Both the position numbers and the translations under genes were made by a program. Shown piece after piece: positions 45,871 to 55,392 of a stretch of 64,000 bases of DNA. The DNA lies in the NCBI RefSeq assembly GCF_008298015.1, contig NZ_VTPX01000004.1, positions 62,001 to 126,000 on the forward strand, in the 5' to 3' direction. The stretch comes from Salinicola corii (GTDB lineage: Bacteria > Pseudomonadota > Gammaproteobacteria > Pseudomonadales > Halomonadaceae). The notes beneath the pieces were generated by a model that saw nothing but the letters and a program-made list of their open reading frames with translations, did not search any database and was not told the DNA's origin. Numbering within the stretch: position 1 is the stretch's first letter; every line of letters begins with the position of its first letter.

Positions 45871-46257
45871 CTAGATGGGCGCTCCCTGGTGAAAGCGCAA
45901 TTGCCAACCTCCTGACGTTAACCACCAGAGGGAGCAGCGTCTGGCCCAACGCTCGCATGACCCATCGGAACGAAGATTCGCGGAACGATAGAAAAGCAGC
46001 GCGGAATGTGCCGAAAGACGCAGACAATAATATTCTTCTGCATGGATTCTGATATCCAAGCTCGCCTGGTCCTCGTACGCTGATTTGAGCACGTCGTCAC
46101 GAGTGTAGTGCTGCCCGGAGCGACCAACTTCATAGAAATCAGGGTGCAAATACTGGCAAATGGCCTTCGGCGAGCGTCTGACAATTGGCTGATGCAACCT
46201 TCTCTCTCGCTCAGCGAGAACTGTCAGAAGTGTCGAATCTTCGGACCAGTCCTTCAT
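45871..46257 (-). CDS. DUF4440 (SnoaL/NTF2-like) small protein
   Basis: The 128-residue protein shows the DUF4440 pattern: RERRLHQPIVRRSPKAICQY, LHPDFYEVGRSGQHYTRDDV and an RSANLRSDG/W(W)L core of alternating strands. The fold is a cone-shaped NTF2-like barrel; members bind small ligands or act as unassigned enzymes. The ATG overlaps the ubiI stop (ATGA), so it is translated from the ubiquinone operon. A functional link to ubiquinone is only suggested by this coupling. Confidence 0.75.
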   Translation of the reverse strand: MKDWSEDSTLLTVLAERERRLHQPIVRRSPKAICQYLHPDFYEVGRSGQHYTRDDVLKSAYEDQASLDIRIHAEEYYCLRLSAHSALLFYRSANLRSDGSCERWARRCSLWWLTSGGWQLRFHQGAPI

Positions 46258-47528
46258 CGACACCGCTCGGGTAGATCGCCGTACTCCCCCAGCGCCTGGC
46301 GGATCAGCAGCCGCTTCACCGGCATGAGGCGATTCACGCCGGAGAGCCCCCAGTTTCGGGCGAGCCGAAGCGCCGGCTGTCGGCTGCCGAACAACCGCTG
46401 GAATCCCTGCATGGCGGCAAGCATAGCCGCGTTCTCGTTGCGTCGGCGGCGCTCGTAGCGAACCAGAATGCGTCGGTCTCCCGGCGCCGCGCCGCGCCGT
46501 CTGGCGCGTACCCACTCCTCGGCGAGAACGGCAGCGTCCATCAATCCGAGATTGACGCCCTGCCCTGCCAGCGGATGCAGGCTATGGGCGGCATCGCCGA
46601 CCAGCGCCAGGCCGTCGTCGACGTAACGCTGTGCATGACGCTGGGTGATCGGGAAGTGCGGCGTGGCGTCGATGACCTCGACGTCGCCCAGCCGCTCCCC
46701 CAATCCGCGGGCGAGCTCGATGCCCAGTTGCGCTCGCCCCTCATCGGTATCGGCCAGCGCCGTCAGCCGCCGGGCCTCAACGGGCGTGGTCGACCACACG
46801 ATCGAACAGTGGTCGTCCCTACCGTCGATGGCCAGCGGCAGGAAGGCCAACGGGCCGGAGGCGAGGAAAGCCTGGCGCGCAACAGCGCCATGACCGACGG
46901 CAGTGCGAACGGTGGTCACCACGGCAGCCTGGCCGGTCTCGCGTTCGCTGACCGGGATACCGGCCATCGTGCGCAGCGGAGAGTGAGCGCCATCGGCACC
47001 GACGATCAGCGGTGCCCGCCGTTGCGACCCGTCATCCAGGGTTATCACGGCGTCGCTGTCATGGCGGATACCGTCGCAAGCCACGCTCTGTCGGCGTTCG
47101 TAGCCGGTCACTCGAGCCTCATGCAGCCACTCGACGTTGGGTAGCGACCGCAGGCGTCGGGTCAGTCCGGCCAACAGCAGGTCGTTCTCGACGATATGTC
47201 CGAGCGCATCGCCCCCCACCTCGTCGGCATCGAAGTCGATCTCGCCGCTACCTTCGGCGTCCCAGACCTGCATGCCACGGTAGGCGGACACCCGACGGGA
47301 GGCGACCCAGGGCCAGACGTCCAGGGCCATCAGCAGACGCTGCGAGGCCGCCGTCAATGCACTGACGCGCAGCGCCGGTTTGCCCTGCCCCAGGCGCGCA
47401 TCGCTTCCCGGCGTCGGGGCCGCATCGACCACAGCCACCCGCCAGCCGGCCTCGCCCAGCAGCAGGGCCAGTGTCGAGCCGACGATCCCCCCGCCGACGA
47501 TGATGACATCACTCTCACTCGGGTCCAT
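46254..47528 (-). CDS. ubiI: UbiI/VisC-family FAD-dependent ubiquinone hydroxylase
   Basis: The 424-residue protein is a class A flavoprotein monooxygenase: GGGIVGSTLALLL (about 12-24), the DG motif IVGADGAHSPLR and ALVGDAAHSLHPLAGQGVNL (FAD and ribityl binding). UbiI (VisC) hydroxylates C5 of the ubiquinone ring precursor. The start was set at the ATG with AAGGAG upstream. It follows ubiH and pepP in the conserved order, which favours UbiI over other members of the family. Confidence 0.85.
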   Translation of the reverse strand: MDPSESDVIIVGGGIVGSTLALLLGEAGWRVAVVDAAPTPGSDARLGQGKPALRVSALTAASQRLLMALDVWPWVASRRVSAYRGMQVWDAEGSGEIDFDADEVGGDALGHIVENDLLLAGLTRRLRSLPNVEWLHEARVTGYERRQSVACDGIRHDSDAVITLDDGSQRRAPLIVGADGAHSPLRTMAGIPVSERETGQAAVVTTVRTAVGHGAVARQAFLASGPLAFLPLAIDGRDDHCSIVWSTTPVEARRLTALADTDEGRAQLGIELARGLGERLGDVEVIDATPHFPITQRHAQRYVDDGLALVGDAAHSLHPLAGQGVNLGLMDAAVLAEEWVRARRRGAAPGDRRILVRYERRRRNENAAMLAAMQGFQRLFGSRQPALRLARNWGLSGVNRLMPVKRLLIRQALGEYGDLPERCR

Positions 47529-47604
47529 TACGCGTTCTCCTTCTCTCGTCGCATACCGCGCCACCATCTGACCCGTTCACGTCCAGGCTCGTCGACGGGC
47601 GGCA

Positions 47605-48852
47605 CTAGCGCTCGATGCCCATCGCATGCCTCGCCAAGGTCCGGCGCAACGGCCCCAGCGCATTGAGGCCGACCAATCCGGCGGCACGAGCCGGCCCCAA
47701 TGCCGCGTGATCGATGCCGAACAGCCGGATCAGCCCGTCGCTGAAGCGCACGATCCGGTGCGTGTCCGCCGTGCGTCTCGCCTCGAAGCTCGCCAGCGTT
47801 CGGGGGTCGCCGGCGGCAACGCCGTCCGCACGCGCCGCGCCGATGGCGTCGGCCAGGTCCATCACGCCACGCAGGGCCAGATTGAAACCCTGCCCCGCGA
47901 CCGGATGCAGCGCATGCGCCGCGTTGCCCAGTATGGCCAGATGCGGGCGAATCGTCTCCCGTGCCGTGATCAACGACAGCGGATAGGTGTGCCGCCGCCC
48001 CACCTGTCGAAAGCGGCCCGCACGATCGCCGAAGGCGCGCTGCAGCCGCTCGAGAAAGGCACCGTCGGAGAGCGCCAGGGTCTCGTCGAACGCGCCCTGC
48101 CGATGGGTCCAGACCAGCTCCATCCGCCGCCCGCCGAGTGGCAGCAAGGCCATCGGTCCTTCGCGGGTGAAGCGTTCGAATGCCCAGCCACCGTGAGCAC
48201 GGCTGACCTCGACGTTGGCGATCAACGCGGTCTGCTCGTAGGAATGGTGATCGCTTTCGATGCCGAGCCGCTCCTTGAAGCCGGAACGCCCGCCGTCGGC
48301 CAGCACCGTCAGGCCGGCGTGAAGGACCTCGCCGCTGTCCAGTACGAGCCGATAGCCACCGCTCTCGGCCTCCAGCGATTCGACCCGTGCCGGACAGCGC
48401 CAGTCGACGGGCAGCGACTCGAGGCGGGCATGCAGCGCTCGCCCCATCCAGGCGTTGGGGATGACGTAGCCCAGCGCCTCCACGCCGAGCTCCGAGGCGT
48501 GCAGCCGGGTCGTGCCCAGTCGGCCACGCTCGCTGACGTGGATGTGGCGGATCGCGGACGCCTCCGTCGCCATTGCCGACCACACGCCGAGCCGCTCGAA
48601 GTGCCGTCGCGAACCGTAGGCGATGGCGCTGGCCCGGGCGTCGAAGCTGGGTTGGTAAGCGTTGGCCTCGGCGCTGCTGGGCAGCGGTTGAGGCTCGATG
48701 ATGGTGACGCGCAGAGGCGCCCGCTCGTCGGCCAGCTCGCGCTCCGCTGCCATGGCCTCACCCAGGGCGCAGGCGAGGCTGGCGCCCACCAGGCCACCGC
48801 CGATGATGGCCACGTCGACCGTGGTGGATTGCCTTATCTGAGACATCTGCAC
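47605..48852 (-). CDS. ubiH: 2-octaprenyl-6-methoxyphenol hydroxylase (UbiH)
   Basis: The 415-residue protein is the second flavin hydroxylase in the cluster: VDVAIIGGGLVGASLACALG, VLADGGRSGFKERLG and LAILGNAAHALHPVAGQGFN. The N (GNAAHA rather than GDAAHS) is a UbiH-like feature. It acts at C1 of the ubiquinone ring. The GTG start has GGGAG 7 nt upstream; an ATG two codons later is an alternative. It sits between pepP and ubiI. Confidence 0.88.
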   Translation of the reverse strand: MQMSQIRQSTTVDVAIIGGGLVGASLACALGEAMAAERELADERAPLRVTIIEPQPLPSSAEANAYQPSFDARASAIAYGSRRHFERLGVWSAMATEASAIRHIHVSERGRLGTTRLHASELGVEALGYVIPNAWMGRALHARLESLPVDWRCPARVESLEAESGGYRLVLDSGEVLHAGLTVLADGGRSGFKERLGIESDHHSYEQTALIANVEVSRAHGGWAFERFTREGPMALLPLGGRRMELVWTHRQGAFDETLALSDGAFLERLQRAFGDRAGRFRQVGRRHTYPLSLITARETIRPHLAILGNAAHALHPVAGQGFNLALRGVMDLADAIGAARADGVAAGDPRTLASFEARRTADTHRIVRFSDGLIRLFGIDHAALGPARAAGLVGLNALGPLRRTLARHAMGIER

Positions 48853-48964
48853 CAGCCAGCTCCCTTACGATTGAAAATTCAGACGCCAGCATTGACGCGC
48901 CCTACACCGCTATTACATCTGTTACGTAATTTTTAGGCGCCATTCGAAATCGATCAAAAAACGA

Positions 48965-50302
48965 TCAACTCCGTTCCTGCATCAGCGTCTCTATATCCTC
49001 TGCCGCCTTGGGTACCTGCGACGTCAGTACCTCGCGGCCGGACTCGGTGACCACCACATCATCCTCGATGCGAATACCGATGCCGCGATAGGCGGACGGA
49101 ATGTCTTCGGCATCCGGGATGTAGAGCCCTGGCTCGATCGTCAGAACCATCCCCGGCTCCAACGGGCGTGGTTCGCCATCGATCCGATAGCTGCCGACAT
49201 CGTGGACGTCGAGGCCGAGCCAGTGCGAGGTCGAGTGCAGATAGAAGCGCCGGAATCGCTGGGACTCGATGTTTTCCTCCAGCTCACCTTCCAGCAAGCC
49301 GAGCTCGATCAGGCCCGCGGTAAGATCGCGCACCACACCCTGATGAATGGACTCCAGCGTTGCGCCGGGCTCGACCGCCGCTACGGCGCGCTCTTCCGCC
49401 TCCAGCACGACGTCGTACAACGCGCGCTGAGCGTCACTGAAACGGCCGTTGACCGGGAACGTTCGGGTAATGTCGCCGGCGTAGAGGTCGAACTCGCCGC
49501 CGGCGTCGATCAACACCAGGTCGCCATCCTCCAGCGGCGCGGCATTCTCGACGTAGTGCAGCACACAAGCGTTGGCCCCGCCGCCGACGATGGTGCCGTA
49601 GGCAGGCGCGCGTGCACCGTGCCAGACGAATTCGTGCTCGATCTCGGCCTGCAGCTGATATTCGAAACGGCCGACGCGACTCGCCTGCATGGCCCGCCGG
49701 TGCGCCAGCGCGCTGATCTGCGCGGCGTGGCGCATCAGTGCCAGTTCGGCCTCGCTCTTGGTCAGGCGGAGTTCGTGGATCAAGGCACTGACATCGGCAA
49801 ACCGGGTGGGCGCGATTGCTCCCCGTCGCGCCCGGGCGCTCAACTGGCCGCGCACGCCCTCGGCAATGCCCATGGCGGTGGTATCGGCCAGCGGCAGGTA
49901 GACAGTTTGGCGACCATCCAGCAGTTCACTCAGGTTGTGACGCTGGGTGTTATCGAACGCCTCGTCCATGCCGTAGTCGCTCACGGCCCCTTCGGGGCCG
50001 ATACGAATGCCGGTCCAGGCTTCCTTCTCGGGGTCCTTCTCCTGGCAGTAGAGGATGGCTTCACCGGCTTCCCGGCCGGGCAGCAGCACCAGCAGTGCGT
50101 CGGGTTCGGGGAATCCGCACAGATAGTGGAAATCGCTGTTCTGGCGGAACGCGTATTCGCTGTCGTGATTACGCGTCTTGAGCGCGGCACCCGGCAACAG
50201 CACGGCACTGCGTTCCGGCAATTCGGCCATCAGGCGCTCGCGGCGGGCCGCGAACTCCTCTGGCGAGATAGGGGCCGGGCGCGGTAATGGCTCGGGTCGC
50301 AT
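48965..50302 (-). CDS. pepP: Xaa-Pro aminopeptidase (M24B)
   Basis: The 445-residue protein has the N-terminal domain of PepP (SAVLLPGAALKTRNHDSEYAF-like; about 1-170) and the pita-bread catalytic domain with ligands in LVLIDAGGEFDLYAGDITRTF split by two aspartates, HSTSHWLGLDVHDVG and LTIEPGLYI. It releases N-terminal residues before proline. GGAGAGAGAC precedes the ATG. The place between ygfB and ubiH is the conserved one. Confidence 0.94.
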   Translation of the reverse strand: MRPEPLPRPAPISPEEFAARRERLMAELPERSAVLLPGAALKTRNHDSEYAFRQNSDFHYLCGFPEPDALLVLLPGREAGEAILYCQEKDPEKEAWTGIRIGPEGAVSDYGMDEAFDNTQRHNLSELLDGRQTVYLPLADTTAMGIAEGVRGQLSARARRGAIAPTRFADVSALIHELRLTKSEAELALMRHAAQISALAHRRAMQASRVGRFEYQLQAEIEHEFVWHGARAPAYGTIVGGGANACVLHYVENAAPLEDGDLVLIDAGGEFDLYAGDITRTFPVNGRFSDAQRALYDVVLEAEERAVAAVEPGATLESIHQGVVRDLTAGLIELGLLEGELEENIESQRFRRFYLHSTSHWLGLDVHDVGSYRIDGEPRPLEPGMVLTIEPGLYIPDAEDIPSAYRGIGIRIEDDVVVTESGREVLTSQVPKAAEDIETLMQERS

Positions 50303-50386
50303 GTCTCTCTCCTTGAGCGAAGCGTCCCGGGACTCAGCGGGACGCCTGGAATATCGTCGATCACGCGCCTCGGGGCGCGGGCGAAC

Positions 50387-51004
50387 TCAATGCAACGATG
50401 ACGGTGTCTCGCCCTCGTCGCCGGCAGGATCGCCACTCTCGTTCTCGACCTGCTCCACCTGGGGTTCTCCAGGATGCTGTTCGGTGTAGAGCAGCATCGC
50501 CGCCATTCGGGCATGTTCGGTCAGCGCAAAGAGATCGTTCTCGTTTTCGGGGTCATCGGCGATGTCGATATCGATCGCCGACAGCTGGCCGAGATCCTCC
50601 AGCGCCTCTTTCAGGGGCGAGGACCAGTTCTCGTAGGTTTCGCCATCCACTTCGTTGACGACTTCGAGAAAGCCCTGGGTCCACTCCTTGAGCCCCTGGG
50701 CGCGTTCGGAGAGCGAAAACAGCTCGTCCGGCAACAGCGGCTCGAAGTTGAGCTCGGCGGCCGAGAGCGCGTCCAGCGTCTGGCGGCGCCAGCCCAGCAG
50801 CACGTCGGCGTCCTCACGGGTTTCCGGCTGTTCCACGTTGAGCGACAGGCAGACTTCCTCCAGCCACCCCTCGGTACTCAAATCGTGCAAACCGAGCTCG
50901 GCGCACAGTCGGCCGTCGAGAAAAGCTGGCGACTGCATGCTGCCATGCGCCAGAAAGACATTGGCGACGGTGGAAAAATCGAGCTGATCGTTGATGATCG
51001 ACAT
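50387..51004 (-). CDS. ygfB: UPF0149 protein YgfB
   Basis: The 205-residue acidic helical protein matches the UPF0149/YgfB family (HGSMQSPAFLDGRLCAELGL-like start, LKEWTQGFLEVVNEVDGETY, LFALTEHARMAAMLLYTE). Its function is not firmly known. It heads the ygfB-pepP-ubiH-DUF4440 containing ubiI unit and is divergent from zapA. The ATG at 51004 was chosen for family fit; an ATG four codons earlier is possible. The tail after residue 175 is Glu/Asp/Ser-rich and longer than usual. Confidence 0.87.
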   Translation of the reverse strand: MSIINDQLDFSTVANVFLAHGSMQSPAFLDGRLCAELGLHDLSTEGWLEEVCLSLNVEQPETREDADVLLGWRRQTLDALSAAELNFEPLLPDELFSLSERAQGLKEWTQGFLEVVNEVDGETYENWSSPLKEALEDLGQLSAIDIDIADDPENENDLFALTEHARMAAMLLYTEQHPGEPQVEQVENESGDPAGDEGETPSSLH

Positions 51005-51252
51005 GTCGGCATCCATGATTGGGTGATCGCAAGAGCCGGCGGGCGCATGGCGCCAGCGATGCGGCGCGTTGACCGCCAATAGCCGGCTCTCTATAGTGAT
51101 TCATCAATCGCGGCGGCAAGCTGCCCGGACCCTCGACCCCGTCCGGTGCAGCCGGCCACCGACCGCGGCAGGGTAACGAATCCAGACGCGCTCGGCGCGA
51201 ATGCCTGCCATCTTACCGCATCGATCTTCACCGCCCACCCCGGAGCGACAAC

Positions 51253-51567
51253 ATGAGCGACACGTCTCGCCCGACGACCGAAGTCACCCTGCTGGGCAAG
51301 CCCTACGTGATCGCCTGCCCGCCCGAGGAGCAGGATCAGCTGAAGCGCTCCGCCCGCTACCTGGATCGCGCCATGCACGGCATCCATTCGCGGGGCAAGG
51401 TGTTGGGTGCCGAAAAGATCGCGATCATGGCCGCCCTCAATATTACCCACGAGCTGCTGACGGCGCTGGATTCGCATCGCGCCGGCGAGCAGAGCCTGAG
51501 TGATTTGAGCGAGAGACTGGAACGTGCACTGTCCAAGGCAGGCGAACCCGGGCGGCAGACACCGTGA
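51253..51567 (+). CDS. zapA: Cell division protein ZapA
   Basis: The 104-residue protein has the ZapA pattern: VTLLGKPYVIACPPEEQDQL and SARYLDRAMHGIHSRGKVLG, then a helical part with HELLTALDSHRAGEQSL for dimer and tetramer contacts. ZapA crosslinks FtsZ filaments at the division ring. It is divergent from ygfB and followed by the 6S RNA gene, the conserved layout. Confidence 0.93.
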   Translation: MSDTSRPTTEVTLLGKPYVIACPPEEQDQLKRSARYLDRAMHGIHSRGKVLGAEKIAIMAALNITHELLTALDSHRAGEQSLSDLSERLERALSKAGEPGRQTP

Positions 51568-51636
51568 TGCCGAAAGCGCCATCGGCATCGTAATCCGACA
51601 TTGGGCAACGGGGGCCGCTCTGCTACGATGGTGGGG

Positions 51637-51817
51637 TTTCCTGGAGTGTGCGCCAGTCATTACAAGTCCCTCGAGCCTATGCGCAGTACCCAGGGGGCCA
51701 ATTGCTAGGCAGGCCCGTGTGCATGTCCGCGCGTCGGAAAGCCTGAAGGCCTGCCTGCGGCCACCCACCTTGAACCAATAGGTTCAGGGCCAGAATGACA
51801 GCGGCACTCTGGGGAAC
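51637..51817 (+). ncRNA. ssrS: 6S RNA
   Basis: The roughly 180-nt segment between zapA and the cyclo-ligase gene has the 6S RNA form. The ends pair (TTTCCTGGAGTGTGC with GCACTCTGGGGAA), and the 3' half holds the conserved CACCTTGAACCAATAGGTTCA stretch around 51767-51786. 6S RNA mimics an open promoter and binds sigma70 RNA polymerase in stationary phase. Ends are approximate. Its 3' end overlaps the apparent start of the next gene. Confidence 0.85.
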
Positions 51818-52502
51818 TCTCTTGTCGTTCAAGCAGACCACCGCAACGATCACCCATGACTCTGCCCAGGCTGCCACGGCCTCGTCGTCGGCCGTCGATG
51901 GGTGTCTCGATCGGCGCGAGCTTCGACGCGAACTGCGCCGTCGCCGTCGTGCACTGACCCCGCATCAACGACGCTTGGCCTCCCGCGAGCTCTGTCGCCG
52001 CCTCAAGTGTCTGCCCGAACTGCAGCGCGCCCGGCGCGTGGCGCTCTATTTGCCCAACGATGGCGAGATCGATCCGCGCCCGCTGATCGACTGGTTTACC
52101 ACCCGTCGCGCCCAGATCTATCTCCCGGTATTGCGCCCGCTGGTAGAGAACCGGCTGTGGTTCGTGCGCTATCACGCCGACACCCGAATGACCCGCAACC
52201 GCTTTGGTATCGCCGAACCGGACACCCGCTTCGGCGCCCATCGCACCAACCGGCTGCCCGCCTGGGCGCTGGATACCGTGCTGCTGCCGCTGGTGGGATT
52301 CGACGACGACGGCCAACGGATCGGCATGGGCGGTGGATTCTACGATCGCACTTTCGCCTTCGCCCGACGACAGCGCCCCAGGCCCCGACTGATCGGGCTC
52401 GCCCACGACTGCCAACGCGCCGACTCGCTGCCCGTCGAGCACTGGGACGTGCCGCTGGACGCCATCGTCAGCGACCGGCGAATCGTCCGCCCCCACAGAT
52501 GA
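51795..52502 (+). CDS. 5-formyltetrahydrofolate cyclo-ligase
   Basis: The 235-residue protein contains the MTHFS domain from about residue 42: LRRELRRRRRALTPHQRRLA, ALYLPNDGEIDPRPLID, VLLPLVGFDDDGQRIGMGGG and FYDRTFAFARR. It converts 5-formyl-THF to 5,10-methenyl-THF and is the usual gene after 6S RNA. The 40 residues before the domain are unusual, and the ATG lies inside the 6S RNA sequence. A TTG at 51822 with GGGGA upstream is an alternative start. Confidence 0.88.
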   Translation: MTAALWGTLLSFKQTTATITHDSAQAATASSSAVDGCLDRRELRRELRRRRRALTPHQRRLASRELCRRLKCLPELQRARRVALYLPNDGEIDPRPLIDWFTTRRAQIYLPVLRPLVENRLWFVRYHADTRMTRNRFGIAEPDTRFGAHRTNRLPAWALDTVLLPLVGFDDDGQRIGMGGGFYDRTFAFARRQRPRPRLIGLAHDCQRADSLPVEHWDVPLDAIVSDRRIVRPHR

Positions 52503-52675
52503 AATACAACGCCAGCCGATACCGAACGACTGGTGACGGCAACGCCTGAAACGAAAACGGCCGACAGCGTTTCCGCTACCGGCCGTTACGAGCCATACCC
52601 CTCTGGCTGATTCTCTTCACCACGCCGCGATTCGTCGACCGTCGCCAGCCGAATGATCCAGCGCGTTCACGGATC

Positions 52676-52771
52676 TCAGGCGCCCAGCAGCGTCTGCGCG
52701 TAGCCCGTTGCCACCACGCCGACGCCGAAGATCAGTACCAATGCCATTACCAAGTCGGGCTTGCGTCTCAT
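52676..52771 (-). CDS. Small single-span membrane protein, 31 aa
   Basis: The predicted product begins MRRKPDLVMALVLIFGVGVV and has one hydrophobic segment (residues 8-25) after a basic N-terminus. GGAG lies 5 nt before the ATG, which supports translation. I recall similar tiny proteins in pseudomonads and relatives, but cannot name a function. It stands alone between the cyclo-ligase and ilvA genes. Confidence 0.6.
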   Translation of the reverse strand: MRRKPDLVMALVLIFGVGVVATGYAQTLLGA

Positions 52772-52982
52772 GTCGACTCCGCTGCGTTGGGTTCGGTCGC
52801 TGCCCCCCGCAGCGACGCGCACGACTATAGGGTCAGGCCAAAATCTTGACAAGAGTGTTTGCGGCCCGGATGACACCTTTTTTCGTTACCCCATAGTATC
52901 GGCATTAACACAAAAAGGTTGAGATCGGATTCAGGAATTTTTAGCGCCTATTTCACCCTTTTACAACGGCTTCCGACGAATT

Positions 52983-54500
52983 CTAGGCCATGAACAGCCG
53001 GTAAGCCGTGTTGTCGGTCTCCTTCCAGTAACGATAGCCGATGCGATCAAAGTGCTCTTCGGCATGGGCGCGGTCACCGTTGGGCATCTGCAATCCCACC
53101 AGCACCCGGCCGTAGGCAGCACCGTGGTTACGGTAGTGGAACAGCGAGATGTTCCAGTCCGCCGGCAGGTGGGTAAGAAAGTTCATCAAGGCGCCGGGGC
53201 GCTCGGGAAATTCGAAGCGATAGACTTCCTCCTCGAAGCGCTCCCGAGGCCGGCCGCCGCCCAGATGGCGAATGTGGAGCTTGGCCAATTCGTTATCGGT
53301 GAGATCCTCGACCGGATAGTCGGCCTCGCGCAATCGGCGGATCACCTCTTCGCGATCCTCGCCCCCCGGTTTGACCTGGACACCGACGAATATGTGCGCC
53401 CCCTCCGGATCAGCATAGCGATAATTGAATTCAGTCACCATGCGCCGACCGATCACCCGACAGAACTGCTTGAAACTGCCCGGCCGCTCGGGGATCTCCA
53501 CCGCCAGGATCGCCTCGCGCTGCTCGCCCAGCTCGGTGCGCTCGGCAACGTGCTGCAGCCGGTCGAAATTGATATTGGCGCCCGAGTTGATGCACAGCAA
53601 CGTCTGATCCCTGACCTGCGTCTGCTGGACATATTTCTTCAGTCCCGCCAGCGACAGCGCACCGGAGGTTTCCGCCACCGCCCGCGTGTCGTCGAAAGTG
53701 TCCTTTACCGCCGCGCACATCTCGTCGGTGTTGACGGTGATCACGCCGTCGACGTGATGGCGCAGGATCTCGAACGGCGCCTCACCGATCTGCGCCACCG
53801 CGACCCCTTCGGCGAACACCCCGACCTGATCCAGCGTCACCCGTTCGCCGGCCTCCATGGCCGCTTTGAGACAAGCGGAGTCCTCGGCCTCGACACCGAA
53901 CACTTTGATCTCCGGTCGCAGATACTTGATATAGGCCGCGATACCCGCCAGCAGTCCTCCGCCGCCGACGGGGACGAAGATCGCATCGAGAGTGCCGGCG
54001 TGCTGGCGCAGGATCTCCATCGCCACGGTGCCCTGGCCGGCAATCACGTCGAAATCGTCATAGGGCGGAATATAGGTATAGCCATGCTCGGCGATCAGCT
54101 CGCGGGCGTGGCTCAGCGCTTCACCGAAGGCGTCACCCTTGAGCACCACCCTGGCGCCCCAGCCACGGACCGCCGACACCTTGATGTCCGGCGTGACCCG
54201 CGGCATCACGATCACCGCCTTGACTCCCATCTGCTTGGCCGCCATCGCCAGCCCCTGGGCATGATTGCCCGCGGACGCCGCGATCACGCCCTTGGCCTTC
54301 TGCTCGTCGCTCAACTGCGCCATTTTGTTGTAGGCGCCGCGGATCTTGAACGAGAACACCGGCTGCAGGTCTTCGCGCTTGATCAGAATGCGGTTGGAAA
54401 AACGGCGGGAGAGCGCGGGCAGCGGGGAGATCGGGGTCTCCCGGGCCGCCTCGTAGACGCGGGCCTGGAGAATCTTCTTGACGATGTCTTCGAGTTGCAT
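52983..54500 (-). CDS. ilvA: Threonine ammonia-lyase (biosynthetic)
   Basis: The 505-residue protein has the PLP domain (about 1-320) with the lysine in [11 protein letters not shown] and glycine loop [11 protein letters not shown], then two ACT-like regulatory domains (about 335-410 and 430-500: [16 protein letters not shown] and [16 protein letters not shown]). This two-ACT form is the isoleucine-feedback enzyme. It makes 2-oxobutanoate for isoleucine. The start was chosen at the ATG directly before the domain; it is divergent from rpiA. Confidence 0.94.
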   Translation of the reverse strand: MQLEDIVKKILQARVYEAARETPISPLPALSRRFSNRILIKREDLQPVFSFKIRGAYNKMAQLSDEQKAKGVIAASAGNHAQGLAMAAKQMGVKAVIVMPRVTPDIKVSAVRGWGARVVLKGDAFGEALSHARELIAEHGYTYIPPYDDFDVIAGQGTVAMEILRQHAGTLDAIFVPVGGGGLLAGIAAYIKYLRPEIKVFGVEAEDSACLKAAMEAGERVTLDQVGVFAEGVAVAQIGEAPFEILRHHVDGVITVNTDEMCAAVKDTFDDTRAVAETSGALSLAGLKKYVQQTQVRDQTLLCINSGANINFDRLQHVAERTELGEQREAILAVEIPERPGSFKQFCRVIGRRMVTEFNYRYADPEGAHIFVGVQVKPGGEDREEVIRRLREADYPVEDLTDNELAKLHIRHLGGGRPRERFEEEVYRFEFPERPGALMNFLTHLPADWNISLFHYRNHGAAYGRVLVGLQMPNGDRAHAEEHFDRIGYRYWKETDNTAYRLFMA

Positions 54501-54711
54501 TCGGGTATGTCCTGGCGAACAGCTGGGGTGCAGCGCTCCCGCCTCGGGGTCGGCGGGCACGGGAACGGTGGGTGGTAGTGGACCCGTATTGTTAGCAGAC
54601 CCCGGCCCCGAGCGTCCAGCGCCATCGGCAGCGTGTGCCGCTTGCTTTATACTGGCGGCGCTTCGTTCGAACCCGAATCCAATTCTTCCCTCTCAGCCTG
54701 CCGGAACCGAC

Positions 54712-55383
54712 ATGACCCAGGACGATCTCAAGCGCGCCGTCGCCGCTGCCGCTCTCGAAGACATCGACAACCTGCTGACACCGGATGCGGTGATCGGCGT
54801 GGGCACGGGCTCCACGGCTAACCACTTCATCGATCTGCTGGCCGCTCGCCGACACGACTTCCGCGGCGCGGTGGCAAGTTCGGAAGCGACGACTGCGCGG
54901 CTGAAATCCCACGGTATCGACGTGCTGGAACTCAATCATGTCGGCACCGTCCCAGTCTATGTCGATGGCGCCGACGAGATTGACGCCAAGCTGCGCATGA
55001 TCAAGGGCGGCGGCGCGGCGCTGACCCGGGAAAAGATCGTGGCGGCCTGCGCCGAGCGCTTCATCTGCATCGCCGATGCCAGCAAGCGGGTCGAGGTACT
55101 GGGCGGCTTTCCGCTGCCGATCGAGGTGATTCCGATGGCGCGTTCCTACGTCGCTCGCGAGATGGTCAAGCTCGGCATCACGCCGGTCTATCGGGATGGC
55201 GTGCTGACCGACAACGGCAACCGCATTCTCGACGGCTACGACAAGCTGTTCGACGAGCCCGAGGCGATGGAAACGGCGTTGGACGCCATCGTCGGCGTGG
55301 TCACCAACGGCCTGTTCGCGCGACGCCCGGCGGACGTGCTGATGCTCGGCGGCGACGGTGGCGTGGAGCGTTTGACGCGCTGA
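54712..55383 (+). CDS. rpiA: Ribose-5-phosphate isomerase A
   Basis: The 223-residue protein matches Rpi[18 protein letters not shown] (28-44), [20 protein letters not shown] with the catalytic glutamate nearby, and [18 protein letters not shown]. It interconverts ribose 5-phosphate and ribulose 5-phosphate. The ATG was set by family length; the frame is open upstream but unrelated. It is divergent from ilvA, as in many gammaproteobacteria. The D-lactate dehydrogenase gene converges 9 nt away. Confidence 0.95.
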   Translation: MTQDDLKRAVAAAALEDIDNLLTPDAVIGVGTGSTANHFIDLLAARRHDFRGAVASSEATTARLKSHGIDVLELNHVGTVPVYVDGADEIDAKLRMIKGGGAALTREKIVAACAERFICIADASKRVEVLGGFPLPIEVIPMARSYVAREMVKLGITPVYRDGVLTDNGNRILDGYDKLFDEPEAMETALDAIVGVVTNGLFARRPADVLMLGGDGGVERLTR

Positions 55384-55392
55384 CCCGACGCG

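Noticed and set aside
53052-54578. A 508-codon open frame opposite ilvA
   Set aside because: It is the shadow of ilvA, with arginine- and histidine-rich low-complexity text and no family pattern.
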